A DNA stretch of 64,000 nt from Actinomadura sp. NAK00032 (GCF_013364275.1 NZ_CP054932.1:5270001-5334000); one strand, 5' to 3'; positions 34,738 to 43,759 are shown, counted from the first letter of the stretch. The notes: a model not told the origin generated them from the sequence alone. Translations and numbers: made by a program.

Positions 34738-34842
34738 GTGAATCCTTCACATCGAACTGCTGAACCCGGCCACTACCGGCGAATTCTCCGGATTGCGAGT
34801 CTAATCACGCCGACACCGGCGGACTCAGAACCGGAGGAAACC

Positions 34843-35391
34843 ATGCGAAAGCTCATCGCCTCGACGTACGCCACTCTCGACGGATTCATCGACAATCCGC
34901 ACGAATGGTCGCTGCAGTACTCCGAGGAGAAGGCCCAGGCCTACGCCTTCACCATGGCCGAGAACGCCGACGCGCTCCTGCTCGGCCGCGTCACCTACGA
35001 GGGAATGGCGCAGGCGTGGCCGAACATGGGCGGCAACCCCTACGCCGACCACGTCAACTCCATCGACAAGTACGTCGTCGCCTCCCAGCCGGTGGACACC
35101 TCCGCCTGGAACCCCACCACGGTCATCGACGGCGGCAACCTCACCGGCGCGGTGACCGAACTCAAGAAGCGGGAGGGCGGCGACATCCTCGTCTGGGGCA
35201 ACGGCCGCCTGACCGACGCCCTCGCCGCCGCCGGGCTGCTGGACGAGTACAAGATCTGGCTCTACCCGGTCATCAAGGGCTCCGGCGAGCCGCTGTTCCG
35301 CCCGGAGAGCGCCGGAACGGTCGAGCTGGCCGACTCCCTCACCTTCCCGAGCGGGGTCGCCGTCCTCACCTACCGCCCCCTCACGCCCTGA
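34843..35391 (+). CDS. Dihydrofolate reductase / RibD C-terminal family protein
   Basis: 182 residues, ATG at 34843 behind GGAGG. It begins KLIASTYATLDGFIDNP, followed by LLLGRVTYEGMAQAWP near 47-62 and LVWGNGRLTDALAAAGLLDE near 120. This is the RibD-C/DHFR-fold reductase family that uses NADPH. Many members are of unknown role, and it is unlikely to be the housekeeping FolA. It stands alone, divergent from the response regulator, and ends in a strong hairpin. Confidence 0.92.
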   Translation: MRKLIASTYATLDGFIDNPHEWSLQYSEEKAQAYAFTMAENADALLLGRVTYEGMAQAWPNMGGNPYADHVNSIDKYVVASQPVDTSAWNPTTVIDGGNLTGAVTELKKREGGDILVWGNGRLTDALAAAGLLDEYKIWLYPVIKGSGEPLFRPESAGTVELADSLTFPSGVAVLTYRPLTP

Positions 35392-35395
35392 CGGG

Positions 35396-35432
35396 CCGGA
35401 AGGCGTGCGGCCGGCGGCCGCACGCCTTCCGG
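35396..35432. terminator. 17-bp perfect hairpin terminator
   Basis: A 17-bp perfect stem (35396-35412 with 35416-35432) and a 3-nt loop, starting 5 bp after the stop of the DHFR-family gene and facing the convergent ligA. It is probably bidirectional. Confidence 0.75.
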
Positions 35433-35490
35433 TGCCGGTGCCCACCTCACTCCAGGTGCGCACCGCTCCGGTGACGAGGCGGCGGCTCGC

Positions 35491-37482
35491 TCAGATGACG
35501 CCGGCTTCGGCCAGCCAGCGCCACAGCTCGTCCTGGGGGACGATCGTGACGCCGAGCTTCTCGGCCTTGCCGGTCTTGGCGGCGCCGACGTTGTCGCCGG
35601 CAAGCAGGTAGTCGGTGCCGGCCGAGACCGACGAGACGGCCTTCGCCGCCGCCTGCTCGACCAGGCGGGTGACGTCCGGCCTGCTGATCTTCGCGCCCGA
35701 GCGCGGGTCGGTGAACGCGCCGGTGATCACGACGGCCCTGCCCTTGAGCGGCGAGTCGCCCGCGGCCGCCGCGTCGACCGGCCGGTCCTCGGGCAGCACG
35801 TCGAGGTTCACGCCGCGCTCGCGCAGCGCCGCGATCTCCGCCAGCACCTCGGGGCGGGCGAAGAAGGCGACGACGCTCTCGGCGACCGCCGGGCCGATGT
35901 CGCGGATCGCCACCAGATCCTCCACGGTGGCCGCCGCGACGTCCTCGATGCGCTCGTAGCCGGCCAGGCACAGCCGCTTGGCCGTGCCCTCGGACGCCAT
36001 CGGGATCGCCAGCCCGATCAGCGCCCGGCGCAGCCCGACGTCCTTGGACGCCGCGATCGAGTCGACCATGTTCCGCGCGCTGACCTCGCCCATCCGCTCG
36101 TAGTCGAGCAGCTGCCCGGCCGTCAGGTCGTAGAAGTCGCTGCGGCGTGTGAGCACGCCCTCCTCGGCGAGCTTCTCGATCCAGGTGTCGCCGACGCCCT
36201 CCATGTCGGCCGCCTGGCGCGAGGCCCAGTGCATCAGCCGCCGCATCGCCTGGGCCGGGCACTGCAGGTTCACGCACCAGCGCTCCTCCCCGGCGCCGCG
36301 GACCTCCAGTTCGGAGCCGCACGACGGGCAGTGCGCCGGCGGGACGATCTCGACCTCGCTCCCGTCGCGCCGCTCCGGCAGCGAGCGGCCCGCGAACGGG
36401 ATCACGTCGCCGCGCCGCACGACCGCGACCGTGTCGCCGATGCGCAGGTCGCGCTCGCGGATCAGGCGCGGGTTGTGCAGGGTGACGTTCTCCACCGTGA
36501 CGCCGCCGACGAACACCGGCGCGACCTTCGCGCGCGGCGGGACGCGGCCGATCTTGCCGACCGGCCACTCGACCGACAGCAGCGTCGTGAGCTTCTCTTC
36601 CGGCGGGTACTTGAACGCGATCGCGCCGCGCGGCTCGGCGCTGTTGAAGCCCGCCGCGTCGAACGCCGACGGCTCGTGCAGCCGCACGACCGCGCCGTCG
36701 ATGTCGTAGTCCAGCCCGTCGCGGCGGCCGCCGATCGCGTGGATCGCCTCCATCACCGCGGCGGCGTCCGCGCACACGTACTGGGCGACCGGCTCGAAGC
36801 CCGCCGGGAGGCCGATCGCGGCGCCGTCGCGGTCGGCTCCGAACGCGTAGAAGCGCAGCACCCGCTTCGCCTGGACCGCCGCCTCGGGGTCTTTCAGCAC
36901 CAGCGTCCCGGCGGCGCCGGACCGGGGGTTGGTCAGCGTCTTGTCCGGGTGGGCCTCGTTGTAGGCGGCCCATACCGACCGCAGCATGACGGCCTCGCCG
37001 CGGACCTCGACGCGCCCCGGCTCCTCGATCTCCGGCGGCAGGCCCGGGATCACGTGCCGCACCTTCGCGGTCACCAGCTCGCCGACCGCGCCGGTGCCGC
37101 GCGTGGCGACGTAGTCGAGCCTCCCGCCGGTGTAGACGACGCTGAGCGAGAGCCCGTCGAGCTTCTCCGACACCCGGAACACCTGGCCGCCGAAGCGCTC
37201 GCAGAATGCGCGGATCTGCTCCTCGCCGGTCGCCTTCGCCAGCGAGAGCATCGGACGCGCGTGCCGCACGGTCGGCCCGGCGAGCTCCGCGGGCGCGTTG
37301 ACCCTGCCGAGCGGGCTGTCGGCCGGCTCCAGCTCGGGATGCTCGGCGACGAGCGCCGCCAGCTCGTCCTTCAACGCGTCGTAGTCGGCGTCCGGCAACG
37401 GGCTGTCACCGGCGCCGTAGTACAGGTCGTTCAGCCGCTTGACCTCGGCGGCCAGCTCAGCGATGCGCTCCTCGACGTCCAC
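35491..37482 (-). CDS. ligA: NAD-dependent DNA ligase LigA (divergent, possibly accessory)
   Basis: 663 residues from a GTG at 37482. All LigA parts are present: the Ia/adenylation domain with nucleophile Lys107 in SEKLDG, the OB fold (GVTVENVTLHNP), the Cys4 zinc finger (CPSCG and CVNLQC), HhH repeats (AIRDIGPAVAESV) and a C-terminal BRCT domain (LKGRAVVITGAF). It seals nicks with NAD. Several normally rigid motifs are altered: KxDG is preceded by SE rather than EPK, and NPRSGAAGTL replaces the usual NPRNAAAGSL. This may be a second ligase beside the housekeeping enzyme. A LexA-family gene lies 1 kb away. Confidence 0.93.
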   Translation of the reverse strand: MDVEERIAELAAEVKRLNDLYYGAGDSPLPDADYDALKDELAALVAEHPELEPADSPLGRVNAPAELAGPTVRHARPMLSLAKATGEEQIRAFCERFGGQVFRVSEKLDGLSLSVVYTGGRLDYVATRGTGAVGELVTAKVRHVIPGLPPEIEEPGRVEVRGEAVMLRSVWAAYNEAHPDKTLTNPRSGAAGTLVLKDPEAAVQAKRVLRFYAFGADRDGAAIGLPAGFEPVAQYVCADAAAVMEAIHAIGGRRDGLDYDIDGAVVRLHEPSAFDAAGFNSAEPRGAIAFKYPPEEKLTTLLSVEWPVGKIGRVPPRAKVAPVFVGGVTVENVTLHNPRLIRERDLRIGDTVAVVRRGDVIPFAGRSLPERRDGSEVEIVPPAHCPSCGSELEVRGAGEERWCVNLQCPAQAMRRLMHWASRQAADMEGVGDTWIEKLAEEGVLTRRSDFYDLTAGQLLDYERMGEVSARNMVDSIAASKDVGLRRALIGLAIPMASEGTAKRLCLAGYERIEDVAAATVEDLVAIRDIGPAVAESVVAFFARPEVLAEIAALRERGVNLDVLPEDRPVDAAAAGDSPLKGRAVVITGAFTDPRSGAKISRPDVTRLVEQAAAKAVSSVSAGTDYLLAGDNVGAAKTGKAEKLGVTIVPQDELWRWLAEAGVI

Positions 37483-37573
37483 ACCCCGATTAAACGCGAA
37501 GCCACCGACACTCTTCACCGGCCGGCCGGGGGTGACTCCGGCCCGCCGCAGAGCGCACGAAAGGATGCAGGTC

Positions 37574-38329
37574 ATGACCTCTCTCAGCCTGCAAGGAAAG
37601 TCGGCCATCGTCACCGGAGGCGCCAGCGGCATCGGCGGCGCCATCACGAAGCTCTTCGTCGCACGCGGCGCGCGGGTCGTCGCCGTCGACCTCCAGCAGG
37701 AGGCCGGGGAGGCGCTCGCCCGCGAGCTGGGCGACGCCGTCGTCTTCCTGCGCGGCGACGTCTCCGACCGCGCCGTCGCCGACCGCGCCGTCGCGACGGC
37801 CGCCGAGCGCTTCGGGAAGCTCGACACGCTGGTGAACAATGCCAGCGCGTCGCGCCAGAAGCCGTTCGAGGAGCAGACGGACGACGACTGGGACCTCGCG
37901 ATGGACACCGGCCTCTACGCCACCCGCAACTTCATGCTCGCGGCCCTGCCGGAGCTGCGGAGGACCGGCAACGCCTCCGTGATCAACTTCGGCTCCGGCG
38001 CCGGGCTCGACGGCCAGCGCAACCAGGCCTCCTACGCGGCGGCGAAGGAGGCCATCCGCGGCCTGAGCCGGGTGGTGGCCAACGAATGGGCACCGCTCAA
38101 CATCCGCGTCAACGTGGTCTGCCCGATGGCGCTGACGGCCGGCGTGGCGGCGTGGGCCGAGGCGCGCCCCGAACAGTACGCGCAGTCCGCCGCCAAGGTG
38201 CCCCTGGGCCGCTTCGGCGATCCCGACCGCGATGTCGCGCCCATCATCGCCTTCCTCGCCAGTGACGACGCCCAGTACATGACCGGCCAGACCGTCATGG
38301 CCGACGGCGGCGCGATCAAGCTGCGCTGA
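37574..38329 (+). CDS. Short-chain dehydrogenase/reductase
   Basis: 251 residues. The ATG at 37574 is preferred to one three codons earlier because AAGG lies ten bases upstream. NAD(P)-binding motif VTGGASGIGGAI near 12-23, NNAS near 86, catalytic Ser in INFGSGAG near 140, Tyr and Lys in YAAAKE near 153, and a C-terminal GQTVMADGG. It is a classical SDR acting on an unknown alcohol or ketone. It diverges from ligA across 91 bp and ends 72 bp before lexA. Confidence 0.93.
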   Translation: MTSLSLQGKSAIVTGGASGIGGAITKLFVARGARVVAVDLQQEAGEALARELGDAVVFLRGDVSDRAVADRAVATAAERFGKLDTLVNNASASRQKPFEEQTDDDWDLAMDTGLYATRNFMLAALPELRRTGNASVINFGSGAGLDGQRNQASYAAAKEAIRGLSRVVANEWAPLNIRVNVVCPMALTAGVAAWAEARPEQYAQSAAKVPLGRFGDPDRDVAPIIAFLASDDAQYMTGQTVMADGGAIKLR

Positions 38330-38389
38330 CGCCGCGGCGAGGCGCCGCCGGGGACGCGCGCGCCGGGGGTGCCGCCCGCCCCGGCACCC

Positions 38390-38395
38390 TATGAT
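38390..38395 (+). promoter_or_regulatory. -10 element of a leaderless lexA promoter
   Basis: TATGAT is followed by six bases and then the GTG start at 38402. The spacing places the transcript start on the start codon. There is no ribosome site and no GAAC-N4-GTTC-type SOS box in the upstream DNA. Confidence 0.55.
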
Positions 38396-38401
38396 TCCGG
38401 G

Positions 38402-39064
38402 GTGACCGCCTACCGTGATCCCGACGTGTTCGGAGACCTGGACGCCTCCGCCCTCCCGCCGCGCCAGCAGCGGATACTGGCCATGATCCGCGACTGGGCG
38501 GTCCGGTACGGGTACGCGCCGAGCACGCGCCAGATCGGGGACGCCGTGGGCCTGCGGTCGACCTCGTCGGTGTCGCGCCACCTGGCGAGCCTGGAGGACA
38601 AGGGGTTCCTGCGGCGCGGCACGGCGGTGTCGCGCCCGATCGACGTGCGCGTGTTCCTCGGGGAGCGTCCGGCGGGAGGGTCCTCGGACGGCCCGGTGGC
38701 CGTCCCGCTGGTGGGGCACATCGCCGCCGGCACGCCCATCTCCGCCGAGGAGCACGCCGACGGCGCACTGCTGCTGCCCCGCGAGATCACCGGGCGCGGC
38801 ACCGTCTTCGGCCTGCGCGTCCGCGGTGACTCGATGATCGACGCCGCGATCCGCGACGGCGACATCGTCGTGGTCCGGCAGCAGCAGGAGGCCCACTCCG
38901 GGCAGATCGTCGCGGCCATGATCGACGGCGAGGCCACCGTGAAGGTGTACCGCCGCCGGAACGGCCACGTCCTCCTCGAACCGCGCAATCCCGCCTACGA
39001 TGTCATCGACGGCGACGAGGCGGCCGTGCTCGGCATCGTCGTCTCGGTGGTCCGCAGCCTCTGA
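38402..39064 (+). CDS. lexA: LexA family repressor / S24 peptidase
   Basis: 220 residues from a GTG at 38402. The winged helix spans about 18-80 (LPPRQQRILAMIRDW, then TRQIGDAVGLRSTSSVSRHL). The self-cleavage site is Ala109-Gly110, with catalytic Ser144 in VRGDSMID and Lys181 in TVKVYRR, so RecA-stimulated autoproteolysis should be intact. Actinobacterial LexA represses DNA-repair genes. Because no SOS box is seen before it and the nearby ligase is divergent, this may be a second LexA rather than the main SOS repressor. The following small gene starts 27 bp downstream. Confidence 0.93.
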   Translation: MTAYRDPDVFGDLDASALPPRQQRILAMIRDWAVRYGYAPSTRQIGDAVGLRSTSSVSRHLASLEDKGFLRRGTAVSRPIDVRVFLGERPAGGSSDGPVAVPLVGHIAAGTPISAEEHADGALLLPREITGRGTVFGLRVRGDSMIDAAIRDGDIVVVRQQQEAHSGQIVAAMIDGEATVKVYRRRNGHVLLEPRNPAYDVIDGDEAAVLGIVVSVVRSL

Positions 39065-39090
39065 CGCGGCGGACGTCAGGAGGCCGGGAA

Positions 39091-39551
39091 TTGCGTGCGG
39101 TGAGCAGGCACCACTCCGTGCTGCTGCACCACATCGTGGACACGCGCCGGTTCGGCGACGCGACCGTGGTCAAGTACCGGGTCTCCCGGATACACGTCCG
39201 TCGGCCCTCGGAGGGAAGCGCCGTCAGCGACGTGCGCTGCCGGGCGTGCGACAGGGTGGTTCGACTGCGCGTCCATTCCGTTCAGCGCACCAAGAGGGCA
39301 CGGCGCCGCTGGCTGGGCCTGATCGCGCTGGCCCTGCTGGCCATCGCGGCGGGGACCTGGGAGATCGTCCGTCTGGAGTCGGGCCATTACGGGGACCCGC
39401 TGGTCCTGTCCATCGGGGCCCGATCGTATGGATCCTCGGTCTCGCCGCCGCGGTCATCCTGGCTTTCCGCTGGCACCAGGAGGACGGTGTCCGCATCGTC
39501 GCGCAGCCGGAACCGGGCGCCGGGCACGAGTTGATACTCGGCGTCCGCTGA
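39091..39551 (+). pseudogene. Small two-helix membrane protein interrupted by a frameshift
   Basis: A TTG at 39091 follows AGGAGG with good spacing. The first frame encodes a basic N-terminus with a CxxC pair (VRCRACDRVV), then a transmembrane helix (WLGLIALALLAIAAGTW). After about 39415 the sense continues in another frame with a second helix (IVWILGLAAAVILAFRW) and a short tail ending ELILGVR at 39551. Joining both frames gives a tidy two-helix protein of about 150 residues, so one base appears to be lost or gained near 39415-39425. It is either a real mutation or a sequencing error. The function is unknown. Confidence 0.6.
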
Positions 39552-39566
39552 CCCGGCCGCCGGGGT

Positions 39567-40367
39567 TCACCAGCCCGGTGGCAGCGAGGTGAAGTCGGGG
39601 TCGCGGCCCTCGGCGAACGCGGCCAGGGCCTCGGCGTTCGCCGGACCGCCCATGAGCCGCGCGAACCCGTCGTTCTCCCGCTCCCGCGCCCGCTGGATCT
39701 CCTCGCGGAGCGGCGCGGTCATATCGCGTTTGACCTCCCGCAGGCTGGAGACCGGGCGGCCCGCCAGCGTGACCGCGACCCGCCGCGCCTCCGCCATCAG
39801 GCCGGCGGGCGCGCAGACCCGCCAGACCAGTCCCATCTCCTTGGCCTCGGCCGCCGAGATCCATTCCGCGGACAGCAGGATCCAGGCGGCGTTCTGGCGC
39901 CCGACCAGGCGGGGCAGCAGGTAGCTCGACGCGGCCTCCGGCGCGACGCCCAGGCTGGTGAACGGGGTCTTCAGCCGCGCGTCCTCGGACATCAGTACCA
40001 GGTCCGCGAACCCGATGACCGTCAGCCCGATGCCGAGGCCCAGGCCGTTGATCGCCAGCACCAGCGGCTTGTCGAACTCGGCCAGCGCGTCGATGAGGCC
40101 GATGAAGCCGTGCTTCCCGGGCGTGAAGTCCGGGTCGGTGACGCGCTGGGCCATCTCGACCAGGTCGGTGCCGGAGCTGAACGCGCGGCCGCCGCCGGTC
40201 AGCAGCACCACGGCCACCGCCGGGTCCTCGGCCGCGGCGTGGAGCGCTTCGGTGAGCGCGTCGTAGAGGGCCTCGTTGAACGCGTTGAGCGCGGCGGGCC
40301 GGTTCAGCGTGATCGTCCGGACGCGGTCGGCGTCCTCGACGAGCAGGATCTCGGTCTCCTCGGTCAC
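39567..40367 (-). CDS. Enoyl-CoA hydratase/isomerase family protein
   Basis: 266 residues, ATG at 40367 overlapping the GMC stop by 4 bp (ATGA). Crotonase landmarks are ITLNRPAALNAFNEALYDAL near the N-terminus, GGGRAFSSGTDLVEMAQ near 57-73 and the oxyanion region NGLGLGIGLTVIGFADLVL near 105. TSLGVAPEAASSYLLPRLVG near 133 holds a candidate acidic residue. It acts on acyl-CoA in beta-oxidation or sterol side-chain/ring catabolism. It is translationally coupled to a GMC oxidoreductase under the KstR-like box. Confidence 0.93.
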   Translation of the reverse strand: MTEETEILLVEDADRVRTITLNRPAALNAFNEALYDALTEALHAAAEDPAVAVVLLTGGGRAFSSGTDLVEMAQRVTDPDFTPGKHGFIGLIDALAEFDKPLVLAINGLGLGIGLTVIGFADLVLMSEDARLKTPFTSLGVAPEAASSYLLPRLVGRQNAAWILLSAEWISAAEAKEMGLVWRVCAPAGLMAEARRVAVTLAGRPVSSLREVKRDMTAPLREEIQRARERENDGFARLMGGPANAEALAAFAEGRDPDFTSLPPGW

Positions 40368-41986
40368 CGCCGGGCCTCCGTTCCGAGGACCAGGTCCGCG
40401 CAGCGCTCGCCGATCATGATCGACGGCGCGTTGGTGTTGCCGCCGGTGACCGACGGCATGACCGACGCGTCGGCGACCCGCAGGCCCTCCACGCCCAGGA
40501 CCCGCAGCTTCGGGTCGACGACGGCCCGCTCGTCCGATCCGATCCGGCAGGTGCCGGCCGGGTGGTAGACCGAGTGGACGATGTTGGGCAGGAACCGGCG
40601 CAGTTCGGCGGGGTCGGCGTAGTCGGGCCCGGGCACGATCTCGCCCTGGTTGTCGCCGATCCCGTCCATCACCTCGCGGACCATCGCCATGCCCTCCAGC
40701 AGGACCTCCGCGTCCTTGCCCGCCGACAGGTACGCCGGGTCGATCAGCGGCGCCAGCTCCGGATCCGGCCCGGCGATCCGGACCGTGCCCCGGCTCTCGG
40801 GGTAGATCAGCGTCGGGAACACGCTCAACCCCGGCTTGCTCGTGGGCGGGCGCACCGGCTTGTCGCCGTCCTGGTTGGGGAACGGGTAGACCCAGTACAG
40901 CGCGTGCAGCTGCAGGTCGGGGATCGCGCCGGCCTGCGAGGTGCGGACGAACCCGGTGGCCTCGAACTGCGAGCCGCTCGCCCAGCCGGAGCGGCGCAGC
41001 CGCGCTTGGGCGAGACCGCGCAGGAAGTAGGCCGGCGTCGGGCGCCGCTGCGCGGAGTCCATCCGGAAGGAGACCGGGACGAACAGGTGGTCGTGCAGGT
41101 TCTCGCCCACCGGCAGGTCCGCGACCACCTCGATGCCGTGCCGCTGCAGGAGCGCCGCCGGGCCGATCCCCGACAGCTGGAGCAGCTTGGGCGAGTCGAA
41201 CACGCCCGCCGAGACGATCACCTCCCGGTCGGCCGCCACCACGTGCCGGTCCCCGTCCGGCCCGATCACCTCCACGCCGGTGGCCCGGCCGCCGCTGACC
41301 ACGACCCGGGTCGCCCTGGCGTCGGTGAGGACGAGCAGGTTGTCCGGCGGGTCGGTGCGCAGGTAGGCGCGGGCGGCCGAGTAGCGGACGCCGCCGTCCG
41401 CGCTGAGCTGGAAGACGCCGACGCCCTCCTGCTCGGGGCCGTTGTAGTCGTCCAGGAACGGGACGTCGAGCTTGCCGGTCGCGGCGTCGATGAAGCTGCG
41501 GGACGCGTCGGTGAGGTTCTGCTGCCGCCGCACCCTGACTGGCCCGCCGGCCCCGCGCACCTCGCCGGCGCCGTCCTCCCAGTCCTCAAGGCGCTTGAAG
41601 TACGGCAACACGTCGTCGTACGACCAGCCGGTGGCGCCGTCGGCGGCCCAGTCGTCGAAGTTCTGCCGGTTGCCGCGCACGAACAGCATGCCGTTGACCG
41701 AACTGGACCCGCCGAGCACCTTGCCGCGCGTCTGCGGGATCACCCGCCCCCAGGCCGCGGTCTGCGGCACCGACTTGTAGCCCCAGTCGACGAGCTTCTT
41801 CAGCTGCGGCGTGGACAGCATCACCGCGACCGCGCCGGGGATCTCCAGCAGGTTCTTCACCCCGCGCGCGGTGTCCCGCCCCCCGGCCTCCAGCACCGCC
41901 ACGCTCGCCCCGCTCTCGGCGAGGCGGCGCGCCACCGCGCATCCGGCGCTGCCCGCGCCCACCACGACGTAATCGGCCCGAACCAC
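40364..41986 (-). CDS. GMC family FAD oxidoreductase
   Basis: 540 residues from a GTG at 41986, chosen because GGAGG lies close upstream and the FAD motif follows at once. YVVVGAGSAGCAVARRLAE at 6-24 binds FAD, and TRGKVLGGSSSVNGMLFVRG near 86-105 is the first GMC signature. AGVFDSPKLLQLSGIGP near 260 is the second. VYHPAGTCRIG and GGNTNAPSIMIGE near the C-terminus supply the catalytic His and Asn. GMC enzymes oxidise alcohols (choline, sterols, long-chain alcohols). The promoter carries both the TGGACA and TAGAAC palindromes shared with the start of the window, pointing to lipid or steroid catabolism. Confidence 0.93.
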   Translation of the reverse strand: MVRADYVVVGAGSAGCAVARRLAESGASVAVLEAGGRDTARGVKNLLEIPGAVAVMLSTPQLKKLVDWGYKSVPQTAAWGRVIPQTRGKVLGGSSSVNGMLFVRGNRQNFDDWAADGATGWSYDDVLPYFKRLEDWEDGAGEVRGAGGPVRVRRQQNLTDASRSFIDAATGKLDVPFLDDYNGPEQEGVGVFQLSADGGVRYSAARAYLRTDPPDNLLVLTDARATRVVVSGGRATGVEVIGPDGDRHVVAADREVIVSAGVFDSPKLLQLSGIGPAALLQRHGIEVVADLPVGENLHDHLFVPVSFRMDSAQRRPTPAYFLRGLAQARLRRSGWASGSQFEATGFVRTSQAGAIPDLQLHALYWVYPFPNQDGDKPVRPPTSKPGLSVFPTLIYPESRGTVRIAGPDPELAPLIDPAYLSAGKDAEVLLEGMAMVREVMDGIGDNQGEIVPGPDYADPAELRRFLPNIVHSVYHPAGTCRIGSDERAVVDPKLRVLGVEGLRVADASVMPSVTGGNTNAPSIMIGERCADLVLGTEARR

Positions 41987-42014
41987 GAGCACCTCCGCGC
42001 ACACCAAGGGGTAG

Positions 42015-42028
42015 TGGACAGCTGTCCA
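42015..42028. promoter_or_regulatory. Perfect palindrome TGGACAGCTGTCCA
   Basis: Self-complementary 14-mer, 29 nt upstream of the GMC start codon. It is the same element as at 173-186 and 252-265. Confidence 0.65.
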
Positions 42029-42049
42029 GTCAGCGTTCCAGCCCAAGAG

Positions 42050-42063
42050 TAGAACACGTTCTA
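42050..42063. promoter_or_regulatory. KstR-like box TAGAACACGTTCTA
   Basis: Fits TnnAACnnGTTnnA with TAGAA/TTCTA outer arms, 64 nt upstream of the GMC start. The pairing with a TGGACA palindrome repeats the arrangement at 252-298. Confidence 0.65.
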
Positions 42064-42242
42064 CCTTCCGCGCCACGCCACCCGTACGCCGAGTTCCCCG
42101 CGCACTCCTCCGGCGACCTTTGCGGCACGGCGAGCGCGCGGCTGGAACCGGCCACCGGCGGGCGGGGACAGCGCCCGTCCGACGTGGTTCTCTACGGCTA
42201 CCCGGCAAGCGGGCGGCGCCGGGCCGAGCCTTGGAGAGCCAC

Positions 42243-42953
42243 GTGGAAGCGACCAGTTCCCGGATGCCGGAGACCCCGGTGGACGCCGTTCAACGCACCG
42301 CCAGGATCGCCGGCGTCTGGTTCGTCCTGACCTTCGTCTTCTCGATCCCGGCGGTGCTGCTGTACGACCCGGTCCTCAACGACGCGGACTACATCCTGGG
42401 CGGGGGCGCGGACGGGCGGGTGCAGCTCGGAGCCCTCCTTGAGATCCTGACCGCCGTCGCGAACGTCGCCACCGCGGTCGTGCTGTTCCCGGTCCTGAAG
42501 CGGCAGAGCGAGAGCATCGCCCTCGGTTACGTCGGCCTGCGGATCCTCGAATCGACCGTGATCGTGATGGGCATCGCCTGCGTGCTCGCCGTGGTGACCC
42601 TGCGGCAGGACCTGGCCGGCGAGGGCGGCGCCGACGCGGTGCTGCTCGGCCGGTCGCTGGTGGCGTTCAAGGACCAGACGTTCCTGCTCGGCCCCGCCTT
42701 CTGCGCGGGCTTCGGCAACGGGCTGCTGCTGGGCTACCTGATGTACCGGTCGGGTCTGGTGCCGCGCCCCATGGCGCTGATCGGGCTCATCGGCGGCCCC
42801 ATCGCCTGCGCGACCGCGACCGCCGTCCTGCTCGGCGCCTACGAGCAGCAGTCCCCGGTGAACTTCCTGTTCACCGCGCCGGAGATCGCCTGGGAGCTGT
42901 CGCTGGGCATCTGGCTCCTCGCCAAGGGGTTCCGCCCGTCGGCCGCGCTATGA
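42243..42953 (+). CDS. DUF4386 family membrane protein
   Basis: 236 residues from a GTG at 42243 with GGAG upstream. About six hydrophobic helices, with TARIAGVWFVLTFVFSIPAV first and IAWELSLGIWLLAKGF last. LVAFKDQTFLLGPAFCAGFGN in the middle is a DUF4386 hallmark. The function of the family is unknown. Its last 6 bp overlap the convergent AraC gene. The gene may be transcribed alone. Confidence 0.88.
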   Translation: MEATSSRMPETPVDAVQRTARIAGVWFVLTFVFSIPAVLLYDPVLNDADYILGGGADGRVQLGALLEILTAVANVATAVVLFPVLKRQSESIALGYVGLRILESTVIVMGIACVLAVVTLRQDLAGEGGADAVLLGRSLVAFKDQTFLLGPAFCAGFGNGLLLGYLMYRSGLVPRPMALIGLIGGPIACATATAVLLGAYEQQSPVNFLFTAPEIAWELSLGIWLLAKGFRPSAAL

Positions 42954-43718
42954 GCGCGCGTAGCGGGCCGGGGAGACGCCTACCGCTGCGGTGAAGTCGC
43001 GGGTCAGGTGGGCCTGGTCGTAGTAGCCGAGATCGCCCGCCAGCGCCCTCCAGTCGATGCGTGCGCCCTCGTCGGCGCGCGTGGCCGCCTCGTGGAGGCG
43101 GGCCCGGCGCAGCACCCACTTCGGGCTCGCCCCCACGTACTCGGCGAAGAGCCGCTGCAGGGTCCGGACGGACACGTGCAGCTGCTCGGCGGCCTGGTCG
43201 ACGCGGAACAGCCCGGGGTCCGCGGTGATGCGTCCGACCATGGCCGCGGCCTCTTCGGCGGCGGGGTCCGGCTCGGGGAGCAGGGGCTCCAGGAAAGCCT
43301 CCGCCAGGCGGACCATCTCGGTCGTGCCGGCGCCGCCGAGCACGGCCCGGTTGACCTCGTCGACGGCCGGGCCGAGCAGCTCCGCGGCCGGGATCCTGCG
43401 GTCGGCCAGGGCGCTGACCGGCCCGTCGACGAACGGCCGGAAGCCTCCGGGCCGGAACTTCACCCCCAGGACCTGGCCCCGCCCTTCGAGGCGCCGCACG
43501 AACAGGCCGCGGTCGACCCCGTACACGAGCGCGCGGGGCTCTTCGAAGACGAGGTGCACATTGGGATGGGCGAGCACCTTGGTCTCGTACGGCTCGGCCG
43601 TGTGCCAGCGGACGCGCCAGTAGAGCTCCACGGACCGGGCCAGAGCGGGGCCCGGCGGACGGCGGTCGAGCTCGGCGACGGACGCGTTCAGGTGCGGAAA
43701 CAGCACGCCGCGCCCCAT
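42948..43718 (-). CDS. AraC family transcriptional regulator
   Basis: 256 residues from the ATG at 43718. GTG codons just upstream in frame are alternative starts. The N-terminal 150 residues form the AraC-type ligand domain. The double HTH occupies about 155-256 (FRVDQAAEQLHVSVRTLQRLFAEYVG, then LAGDLGYYDQAHLTRDFTAAVG). It diverges from the DinB-like gene across 76 bp holding GACCCGC-N4-GCGGGTC, and is its probable regulator. Confidence 0.88.
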   Translation of the reverse strand: MGRGVLFPHLNASVAELDRRPPGPALARSVELYWRVRWHTAEPYETKVLAHPNVHLVFEEPRALVYGVDRGLFVRRLEGRGQVLGVKFRPGGFRPFVDGPVSALADRRIPAAELLGPAVDEVNRAVLGGAGTTEMVRLAEAFLEPLLPEPDPAAEEAAAMVGRITADPGLFRVDQAAEQLHVSVRTLQRLFAEYVGASPKWVLRRARLHEAATRADEGARIDWRALAGDLGYYDQAHLTRDFTAAVGVSPARYARS

Positions 43719-43759
43719 CTCTCCCACGGGCACCAGGGTACTTTGGCGCGTTCCTCCAA

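Noticed and set aside
38330..38401. SOS box in front of lexA
   Set aside because: No GAAC-N4-GTTC-like palindrome could be found in this stretch by eye.
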